A stretch of 20,691 bases of DNA from a virus, in IMG/VR virus record IMGVR_UViG_3300024265_000234, positions 1-20,691 of that record, one strand, 5' to 3'. Below the pieces are notes generated by a model. That model did not search any database. It saw only the letters and a program-made list of their open reading frames with translations, and was not told where the DNA came from. Positions 7,811-13,622 of the stretch are shown here, piece after piece. The position numbers were made by a program, and so were the translations under genes. Position 1 is the first letter of the stretch. Each line of letters opens with the position of its first letter.

Positions 7811-8194
7811 TTATGTGGCCGCAATCGTCATCGGGTTAACGAAGATCATGATGTCATCGCCATCTGCCGCTGCGAGAGTTCTTGCGATTCCAACGACTCG
7901 AACCGCAGCACCGGCAGCAGAGATAAGTTTTCCTGCCGTTGACGCTTCGACAAGATCTCCAACGGTAATCGCGCCGCCTGCCGTGGCCCAACAAAGGCCG
8001 AGCATCATGACTACGCATCCTTCACCAACGATTGCTTGCGCTTCGAGCGCAATACCGCAAATCGAATCCGTCTCTGCGGTTGCAACGTCGATCTCGTCGT
8101 TGTTCGCGGTGTACTTAACCGCTTGCCCTGCTGTGATCGCTGCGGCTACCTTGAAGGTATCCGACAAAATCTGTTTTAGCGCTCCACCACTCAT
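7811..8194 (-). CDS. DUF2190-like capsid decoration protein
   Basis: A 127-residue protein with ATG preceded by GGAGG. It is low in charge and rich in Ala/Gly/Val (AAAITAGQAVKYTANNDEIDVATAETD, GGAITVGDLVEASTAGKLISA), the pattern of DUF2190-type phage proteins that probably trimerise on the capsid surface as cement or decoration. Position between protease/scaffold and major capsid protein matches the place of the decoration gene in many phages. The short hairpin just before its ribosome-binding site may tune expression. Family call is by eye. Confidence 0.72.
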   Translation of the reverse strand: MSGGALKQILSDTFKVAAAITAGQAVKYTANNDEIDVATAETDSICGIALEAQAIVGEGCVVMMLGLCWATAGGAITVGDLVEASTAGKLISAAGAAVRVVGIARTLAAADGDDIMIFVNPMTIAAT

Positions 8195-8207
8195 CTCTCA
8201 AACCTCC

Positions 8208-8227
8208 GAAAATCGGTTTTGATTTTC
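8208..8227 (-). promoter_or_regulatory. Hairpin abutting the ribosome-binding site of the decoration gene
   Basis: On the minus strand GAAAATC, loop AAAACC, GATTTTC form a perfect 7-bp stem with a 6-base loop, located between the protease/scaffold stop (8244) and the GGAGG (8207-8203) of the next gene. It has no T-run that would make it a clear terminator. It may be an mRNA stability or processing element; function not shown. Confidence 0.45.
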
Positions 8228-8243
8228 TATCGCTTGTTCTGGA

Positions 8244-8966
8244 TTAGCTCGCGTTTCTCTTCGCTTGATGCACGCGGATCAGAGCTTCGCTGAACGAGAT
8301 CTTTTCCTTCGCGGAAAGCTCGCTCGCCTGCTCTGCATCACTGACGCCCTCGTACTCGATCTTGATTCCACTCTCGTTCTTTTCGGAGAACTTCATCGGG
8401 AGCTTGGAGACTTTCTTTTTCTTGTTGTCGGGATCATCGTTGTCTTTGATGATCTCTTCGGTTGTCGGGTTGAGATTTTCCTCTACGCACTTTTGGAAAA
8501 ATGCCAGAGGCGTCATCTCGTCGCCCTTTTCCGCGAACTTGATCGCTTCGTTGTCGGTGTCGGAGAACGCGAGCATCTCCATGAACTTCACGAGGCCGAG
8601 ATCCTTGACCTTCGGAGAGAGGCGCTTGCTCTTGATCTGCGTATCGACCCAATCAGTGATTCCTTTCTTCGTAGATTCCACGCGGAACTTGTGGTCGGGA
8701 TTCTTTTCAAGCTCCGACATCCTGACCGTTTCCTCTTTCGCGTTCATGGCATCGGCGATCTTTGAAATGCGTTCGCTTCCCGCCATCTTATCGAGCAATT
8801 CCTCGACCTCTGGCTCACTCATTGCTTCGAGCGCTTCATCAATCGAGAGATCGCCATCAGGATCGGGTTCCGGTTCGCTGAATTTCTTGCCAGCGAAAAT
8901 TCCCTTGATTCCCTCGATCAGCTTACTGAATCCAGAATCCAAGTCTGCCTTTGTGATTCCGTCCAT
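8244..8966 (-). CDS. Possible internal-start scaffold protein within the protease gene
   Basis: Within the protease/scaffold frame an ATG at residue 153 (MDGITKADL) follows AAAGGGAG with 9 bases between, giving a 240-residue protein identical to the protease C-terminus. Mu and lambda express such nested scaffolds from their protease genes (gpI/gpZ, C/Nu3), which supports the inference. The region is acidic and coiled-coil-like and contains no protease motif, so it could work as an internal core. Evidence is sequence context only. Confidence 0.45.
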   Translation of the reverse strand: MDGITKADLDSGFSKLIEGIKGIFAGKKFSEPEPDPDGDLSIDEALEAMSEPEVEELLDKMAGSERISKIADAMNAKEETVRMSELEKNPDHKFRVESTKKGITDWVDTQIKSKRLSPKVKDLGLVKFMEMLAFSDTDNEAIKFAEKGDEMTPLAFFQKCVEENLNPTTEEIIKDNDDPDNKKKKVSKLPMKFSEKNESGIKIEYEGVSDAEQASELSAKEKISFSEALIRVHQAKRNAS

Positions 8967-9422
8967 GTTGTCAGACTCCCTTTCTTGAAAAATCGATATT
9001 GATTCATCGAACTCTTCTTTGAAGCATGTTTGCCGCAACCCTTTCACCTGCGGCACTCCTGCACCCAACATCGAGACAGCTTTCAGGTAGAGCTTCCCTT
9101 TGACCGGCGAATTATGACGCGGGTAGATTTCCACCGACCATTTTTTGAGTCTGCCTTTGCCGAATGAATTTTTGATTACATCGGAGATCTGAATTGGCAA
9201 TCCAGCGAGTAAGCCATCCTTTATATATAGGCGCTTGAACCAACCGTGTGCATCCTCTCCGGTTTTGGCCCTCTCATCGTTCTCTTTGTGGCCGATACAG
9301 AGCGGGGCTTCGTGAACTCCGGGGTCATAGCTCGCCGCGATCTCCGCGACATCCTCGGGGGTATAGACTCCCTGCGGGTATGAGTCGGGCCGGAATAGCT
9401 GCATCTCGGGGTCAGGGGTCAT
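8244..9422 (-). CDS. Mu gpI-like capsid maturation protease with C-terminal scaffold
   Basis: A 392-residue protein with GGAGG seven bases before ATG. The N-terminal part (residues about 8-150) has the pattern of the Mu-like I protease: FRPDSYPQGVYTPEDV..., then APLCIGHKEND (H45) and KKWSVEIYPR (S96), where H45 and S96 are candidate catalytic residues. In the Mu system this protease cleaves itself and the scaffold during head maturation. The C-terminal part (from about residue 153) is acidic and Lys/Glu-rich with predicted helices and coiled-coil character (EEVEELLDKM-like segments, DNDDPDNKKKKV), the expected form of a scaffold. An internal ATG at 8966 could give scaffold alone. Confidence 0.85.
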   Translation of the reverse strand: MTPDPEMQLFRPDSYPQGVYTPEDVAEIAASYDPGVHEAPLCIGHKENDERAKTGEDAHGWFKRLYIKDGLLAGLPIQISDVIKNSFGKGRLKKWSVEIYPRHNSPVKGKLYLKAVSMLGAGVPQVKGLRQTCFKEEFDESISIFQERESDNMDGITKADLDSGFSKLIEGIKGIFAGKKFSEPEPDPDGDLSIDEALEAMSEPEVEELLDKMAGSERISKIADAMNAKEETVRMSELEKNPDHKFRVESTKKGITDWVDTQIKSKRLSPKVKDLGLVKFMEMLAFSDTDNEAIKFAEKGDEMTPLAFFQKCVEENLNPTTEEIIKDNDDPDNKKKKVSKLPMKFSEKNESGIKIEYEGVSDAEQASELSAKEKISFSEALIRVHQAKRNAS

Positions 9423-9451
9423 TAACTGCCTCCGATCCTAGTCTCGATATC

Positions 9452-9769
9452 CTATTTCTTTTTGTCAAGGGCTTTCGCCATTGCTTTCAACCCGTTGCGC
9501 TTTTTCTTCCGCGACCGGCGACGCTTCCGGTTGCCAAGCGCCGTTGGTATGCTGACAGATTCGAGGCCCGACTTTTTCCCGTTCTCACTGAACCGCAATT
9601 TTCTCATTCTCTCCCTTTCAATCGCTGCTGCGCGTTGAGTTATGCAATCGGGACATGTGCATTGATCGGCGAACTGCGTTCTGCTGAGATAGAAATTCTT
9701 CGTAAAACTGCGCTGCTGCGCGCGCTGTTTTTTTGTCCAATCTCGGGGCCTGCCTTTTTGCCACGGCAT
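9452..9769 (-). CDS. Small basic protein with a Cys cluster, unknown function
   Basis: A 105-residue protein whose ATG overlaps the preceding stop (TAATG). It contains a tight Cys cluster, CTCPDC at residues 37-42, and a Lys/Arg-rich C-terminal tail (RKRRRSRKKKRNGLK). I do not recognise a family. The cluster suggests a metal or disulfide site; the tail suggests nucleic acid binding. It lies between another very basic protein and the protease/scaffold gene in a tight operon, so a capsid-internal or DNA-packaging accessory role is possible. The reading frame is well supported by coupling and by lack of any competing frame with such overlaps. Confidence 0.72.
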   Translation of the reverse strand: MPWQKGRPRDWTKKQRAQQRSFTKNFYLSRTQFADQCTCPDCITQRAAAIERERMRKLRFSENGKKSGLESVSIPTALGNRKRRRSRKKKRNGLKAMAKALDKKK

Positions 9770-10359
9770 TATTTTTGCCTTCCAAACCGCCGACCCTTGC
9801 CGAGCTTCACTAGACTCTTTGCGAGCCGCCGACCTGAACGCTGTTTGACGCCAGCGGAAATGCCCTTGCTACCAATCGGTTTTTCACCGCGTATTTTTCG
9901 CAGCTTATTCGTACCGAATAATTTGCCGCGTTCCTTCTTGAGCAATCCTGATTTGAGGCCGCGCTTGATTCTGCGTCGAGAACCACGCAACCGCGCGCCT
10001 ACTTTTTTGAACACCGCCTTACGTTGCGAAGAACTTATATTCGGTGTTGACGATGCCAGCCTCATCTTCGGAGTTTTTAGGGCAAGGCCGCGCTTCGTTC
10101 GTGTCGCTTTCGAACGCGGATCTTTTCCTGCCTTCGGCTTCCGTTCTTTCTTTCCTGTTTTCTGGAATCCTCCCTTAGTGAATCCCGCCGCCCCTCCGGG
10201 CGTCATCCGTAATCGGAGCGGCCCCGTTGCTCTTGATTTCCTTATGGTGCCCTGTTTGATTAATCCACGCGCGCGCTGAGTCGGAGTTCCGCCGCTTCTA
10301 CGAGATCGCGCGAAGATGGCGCGAAGCTGCGAGCGTGAGCGTCTGAAACCAAATGCCAT
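9769..10359 (-). CDS. Very basic protein (about one third Lys+Arg), unknown function
   Basis: A protein of about 196 residues starting at the second of two adjacent ATGs (TGATG with the gpF-like stop; GAGGG five bases upstream). By hand count it has about 64 Lys+Arg and only four acidic residues. The sequence has no hydrophobic core and many Gly/Ser/Arg turns, so it is probably disordered and nucleic-acid binding. Basic internal head proteins and protamine-like packers are known in some phages, but no motif links this protein to a named family. A longer version starting upstream would overlap the gpF-like gene by 136 bases with no support. A long plus-strand open frame opposite it appears to be a by-product of this composition. 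Confidence 0.7.
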   Translation of the reverse strand: MAFGFRRSRSQLRAIFARSRRSGGTPTQRARGLIKQGTIRKSRATGPLRLRMTPGGAAGFTKGGFQKTGKKERKPKAGKDPRSKATRTKRGLALKTPKMRLASSTPNISSSQRKAVFKKVGARLRGSRRRIKRGLKSGLLKKERGKLFGTNKLRKIRGEKPIGSKGISAGVKQRSGRRLAKSLVKLGKGRRFGRQK

Positions 10360-11057
10360 CATAGCCCTCGCAAAAACTTGGTCGGTGTCTGTTTGAATCC
10401 GGGGTCGGGGAACGCATCGAGCGGCAACACCGTCCGAAATCCCTTGAGCTTTCCGCGTTCCGTTCTTGTTAAGCCATCGATGACGCACCTGCAATTAAAT
10501 CCGTTCGGCGGCGTAATCACCCGCCAAACCCTAGCGTCCGCAGGCGCGACGAATTTGTGCATCGCAAAATGGTTGGGCCTAACGTGCGCATCGTCCCGAG
10601 TGTAATAAATCCACCAGGGGAAAACATCTTTAAGCTGGCTGAGTTCCGACATGCGACCCGAATTGTACGATGTCGCCATGCTCGTTTCGAAAATGGTCTT
10701 AACTCTGCCAGGGTGTTGAATGGTAATCCCTGCGCTTCCCAAAACATCAGATAGCCTCTTGAGGAAATTCTCTGCCGTGTCGCCTGCCCGCATCGATGCT
10801 GTCATTGCAGACTTAACGACTCGAACGATGTGCGCTTGCTCTGCGTTCGCAATTGAACGCGCCGCAGTTATCAGCAGCTTCGAAATATCTTCGCTATGGA
10901 TTACCTCTGCGAAGCGGATCGTTGCGCGCGATGCTCGCTTCGCAATGTCGGCCCGCCCCGCGTTGAAAGAAACGAAGAGCGATTTCTCCATTGTGAAACG
11001 GAAGTTTTCAAGAGCGATCCTAACAACAGTATCAAGGCTCTTTCGCGCCCCGGACAA
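10359..11057 (-). CDS. Mu gpF-like head morphogenesis protein (Phage_Mu_F)
   Basis: About 232 residues from a TTG at 11057, with no clear ribosome-binding site. Residues 150-195 hold the family motif: YYTRDDAHVRPNHFAMH..., then VWRVITPPNGFNCRC, with His and Cys residues that are probably a metal site. This family (Mu gpF, SPP1 gp7) is a minor head protein needed for head assembly or DNA ejection. The N-terminal part is helical. The protein is shorter than the usual 300-450 residues. The reading frame stays open upstream to 11111 inside the portal gene with protein-like sequence, and it has no ATG before residue 23, so the true start is uncertain. It ends at TGATG with the next gene. Confidence 0.82.
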   Translation of the reverse strand: MSGARKSLDTVVRIALENFRFTMEKSLFVSFNAGRADIAKRASRATIRFAEVIHSEDISKLLITAARSIANAEQAHIVRVVKSAMTASMRAGDTAENFLKRLSDVLGSAGITIQHPGRVKTIFETSMATSYNSGRMSELSQLKDVFPWWIYYTRDDAHVRPNHFAMHKFVAPADARVWRVITPPNGFNCRCVIDGLTRTERGKLKGFRTVLPLDAFPDPGFKQTPTKFLRGL

Positions 11058-12669
11058 ACCACGCTGATCGAAGTAACCTCCGAAGGCCGCGATTGACCCG
11101 AGAATGATCCGTCAATCCCGCTGCCGTCGCACCGGGTATTAACTGATCGAGTGATTGTTCTGGCATCTCGATCTCCGAAAACTTTGTGTTCTTGGAATCA
11201 TCATCACCTGTGGGCGGTTTACTTCCTCCGGTCGGTTTCGGCGGCTTAGGTCCGCCGAATCCACCTCCGCCGCCGCCGCCGGCTTGATCTTCTGCAACGT
11301 CGAACGGTTGCTCGCCCGTGATACCAAATCCACCAGGGATCACATCCTCTGCATCCACCGGCTCTTTGAGTTTGAATTCCTCTTGCATTTGAGCCTTCGA
11401 CAACGACATTCCGAGATTTTTCAGCGTGCTAAATGTCGTTGCACGCTCCGCCTGATTCTCTTTCTGCTGAACATCGAAGCGGATTCTCGGGTAGCCTACG
11501 ACGCCAGCGAAATTGAAATCGATCAACGGTCGAATCAATTGGAGGTCGATAACTCCGGAGAGCCATGACTCATCTTTTTCTAGCACATCCTGTTTAACGT
11601 CCGCGTGAACCTCTCCAAGTGCGAGCGATCCGGAGCGTCGCCCCTCCGTGCTAGAGAGCGTTTGACCAAGCACGGCTTTCGACATCGCATCATCGAAGAA
11701 ATTCAGGAGGTCATGATAGATGTTGCCGGTTGACGTTCGATTTGCTTCGAGCAAGTCGATCTCGGTTCCTTCGGGCACCGTAAGAACGGCTTCCTGCTGT
11801 AGATCCTGTAGAACTTCCCTGAAATGATCCTGATCCGGCGATGACATCCCGACGCCGTACTTGCCGATGATTGTTGGTTGCCCGAACTTGTCTGCATAGA
11901 CCATCGAATACTTGATGACCGATTTCTTAAACCAATAATACCAGTAACATTTTCTCGCAAGCCCGTTCCCGTATGGGCTATTGTTTTTGACGTTGAATTG
12001 CGTCACGATGAATTTGTTCTTCGGAACGTGCGCGCCGATGACTGATGGATCGATCATTACACCGAACGTCGTTTGCTCTTCGTCCCGAAGCACCTTGAGC
12101 TTGTTATCCATGTCGAAAACGAATCGACGTTGCGGCCTGCCCTTGATTTCACCAACGACAACTTTTGGCCCCGGAGATTCCAGACCCGCAAGCTCTTGAA
12201 CGTCCCACATGATTTCTGCGGCCTTCCAACCCTTCCCCATTGCATCCATTAATTCATAAAGCGCAGATTTGAACTGCGGAATATTCTCAAGAACAAGCGT
12301 GATGAACTGCGCGTGTTCCTCTGCGCGAGGGTCGTGTTCGTTCGGAATGACTGTCCACGGCTTGCCAAGAACCGCGTTTTTTCTCGTGTCGAGAACCGCG
12401 TAGTAATGCGGGTCGGTATGTTCCATTTGCTCGTATAGTTCGTAGAACCTGCCGCGTGATTCGAAGCGGAGAACATCGTCAGGGTGCGGGTAGGTTCTGC
12501 CCGCGTCGAGCTTGCCCGCGCCGAACACAAACTGATTCAGGAAAATATCTGTAGCGTTCGAGGCGATCTCTCTGCTCGTTGGAACGGCTACGCTCTCATC
12601 GAAAACTACGCTGCGCCTAACGAGCAAGCCCGACTTAGCTTTCTCTGGCAATCCCTTTCTTTTCGGCAC
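11032..12669 (-). CDS. Portal protein, DUF935 (Mu gp29-like)
   Basis: The start is GTG (GTG CCG AAA AGA), preceded by AAGGAG at 7 bases; a TTG 24 bases earlier would overlap the preceding gene and lacks a good site. 545 residues. Residues about 30-440 match the DUF935 family: FNQFVFGAG-type N-terminus, RFYELYEQMEHTDPHYYAVLDTRK, AVLGKPWTVIPNE, a KYSMVYADKFGQPTIIGKYG segment and VLGQTLSSTEGRRSGS. The portal forms the dodecameric ring through which DNA enters the head. A Gly-, Pro- and Lys-rich low-complexity region (about 458-497) is followed by a short tail. The C-terminus runs into the gpF frame with an odd overlap. Confidence 0.92.
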   Translation of the reverse strand: MPKRKGLPEKAKSGLLVRRSVVFDESVAVPTSREIASNATDIFLNQFVFGAGKLDAGRTYPHPDDVLRFESRGRFYELYEQMEHTDPHYYAVLDTRKNAVLGKPWTVIPNEHDPRAEEHAQFITLVLENIPQFKSALYELMDAMGKGWKAAEIMWDVQELAGLESPGPKVVVGEIKGRPQRRFVFDMDNKLKVLRDEEQTTFGVMIDPSVIGAHVPKNKFIVTQFNVKNNSPYGNGLARKCYWYYWFKKSVIKYSMVYADKFGQPTIIGKYGVGMSSPDQDHFREVLQDLQQEAVLTVPEGTEIDLLEANRTSTGNIYHDLLNFFDDAMSKAVLGQTLSSTEGRRSGSLALGEVHADVKQDVLEKDESWLSGVIDLQLIRPLIDFNFAGVVGYPRIRFDVQQKENQAERATTFSTLKNLGMSLSKAQMQEEFKLKEPVDAEDVIPGGFGITGEQPFDVAEDQAGGGGGGGFGGPKPPKPTGGSKPPTGDDDSKNTKFSEIEMPEQSLDQLIPGATAAGLTDHSRVNRGLRRLLRSAWFVRGAKEP

Positions 12670-12680
12670 GCTGCGCTCCT

Positions 12681-13088
12681 TTACTCGTTGCAAAATCCCG
12701 CTGATTTATTCCCGGCGTGATCTATCGCAATCATTCTGCCTGGAAAGACAGCCAGTTCCCCGATGTTGAGTTCGGGTAAGTTTTCAAATCGCAAGACATC
12801 ACAGACCGTAATCGGCATTGGTGCTGTACTTTTGAATTCGAGTTCTCTGTGGGAGTATCCAACGATGCAATCGAAAAGCTCAAGAGTGATTGGATTCTCA
12901 CATCCATTAATTTTCCAGATAGGGGTATAGACATCAGCTATCCACTCGTAATGATCGACAACATCGGGGTTGCAATCGATATCCTGCGTAACCTCGTCCC
13001 AACACCATCGACCTTCAACACGATTGTCAGGCTCTCCAATTTGAGCGGTAAAGCTCATTAGCACGCTAAGTAATATCGCGTTTAACAA
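12681..13088 (-). CDS. Small secreted, Cys-containing protein (Fn3-like end)
   Basis: A 135-residue protein from a TTG preceded by AAGGA at 7 bases, overlapping the preceding gene by 23 bases. The TTG start adds MLNAILLSVLMSFTA, a hydrophobic signal peptide with cleavage likely after residue 15; it lacks the usual positive residues. Six Cys (29, 39, 63, 74, 96, 133) could form three disulfides, consistent with export. The end GRMIAIDHAGNKSAG resembles the last strand of fibronectin type III-like folds. It may be a periplasmic or surface accessory, not a virion protein. A later ATG at residue 11 would remove the signal. Function unknown. Confidence 0.68.
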   Translation of the reverse strand: MLNAILLSVLMSFTAQIGEPDNRVEGRWCWDEVTQDIDCNPDVVDHYEWIADVYTPIWKINGCENPITLELFDCIVGYSHRELEFKSTAPMPITVCDVLRFENLPELNIGELAVFPGRMIAIDHAGNKSAGFCNE

Positions 13089-13422
13089 AGAAGATTCCTT
13101 GCGTTAGCGTGTTGATTTTCGACGCTGCGGTTAGAATCTCCAAGTCGTATTCATATCTACCGGCGAGCGAAGCGGTGTCTGCTGCGTCGATGGTAACATC
13201 AATTAATCCACTCCCCGCACTTGTCATGTCAATCCCTGACCCAATTGTTTTCTGGAATTCCTCTGCTGATTCCGGGTCACGTTTCACTGTGAACTTTGCG
13301 ACCGTCGCGCCCGACACATCGACAACGACATCATTTTCGTCGGTTACTGTGAACCGAATCTCTTGATCGTCGCCGCGAGTGATGATGATCTGTAATGTGT
13401 CCGCATCGATTACCAAACTCAT
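13066..13422 (-). CDS. Ig-like baseplate/tail protein (BppU N-terminus-like)
   Basis: A 118-residue protein whose ATG overlaps the preceding stop (ATGA), with GGAG seven bases upstream. The sequence is all beta: IIITRGDDQEIRFTVTDENDVVVDVSGATVAKFTV, then DVTIDAADTASLAGRYEYDLEI. This pattern (RGDD..I.F.V.d.nG..vdlsga......vk) matches the N-terminal Ig-like domain of baseplate upper/tail attachment proteins found in many phages. It probably anchors or spaces a receptor-binding protein. Placement beside the repeat protein supports a host-recognition module. Confidence 0.7.
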   Translation of the reverse strand: MSLVIDADTLQIIITRGDDQEIRFTVTDENDVVVDVSGATVAKFTVKRDPESAEEFQKTIGSGIDMTSAGSGLIDVTIDAADTASLAGRYEYDLEILTAASKINTLTQGIFFVKRDIT

Positions 13423-13622
13423 TTAGATCTCCACGCTCGAATTAATTCAGCAAGACCATGAGTGATTTTCGGTAGCACGAAATAGAGCGCCGCCAGAACG
13501 AGGATCATGATCATCGTTTGCCCGACATCGATCCCGGTGTCGCGCTCTATCTCTTCGAGCCATTCCCTTACCGCATCAAACCACGGCTTAGGTTTCGCTA
13601 TGCTTTGTTCCAATCCCGGCAT
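13419..13622 (-). CDS. One-helix membrane protein, possibly holin-like
   Basis: A 67-residue protein whose ATG overlaps the stop of the repeat protein (TAATG). A charged N-terminal helix (WFDAVREWLEEIERDTG) leads to one hydrophobic segment at about residues 36-51 (TMIMILVLAALYFVLP) and a short Lys/Arg-containing tail, so the C-terminus probably faces the cytoplasm. A pinholin or small membrane partner is conceivable, but no endolysin is seen nearby, so the holin idea is weak. Translational coupling to the neighbours supports that it is real. Confidence 0.65.
   Translation of the reverse strand: MPGLEQSIAKPKPWFDAVREWLEEIERDTGIDVGQTMIMILVLAALYFVLPKITHGLAELIRAWRSK

Noticed and set aside
8265-8988. 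Two overlapping plus-strand open frames opposite the protease/scaffold gene
   Set aside because: Opposite a well-supported gene; sequences are Leu/Ser-rich without domain features and lie in two competing frames.
9248-10279. Long plus-strand open frame of 343 codons
   Set aside because: It runs opposite the start of the protease gene and the two basic-protein genes, has low-complexity Arg/Pro/Phe-rich sequence, and arises because Lys/Arg codons on the minus strand leave few stops on the plus strand. No ribosome-binding site or coupling.
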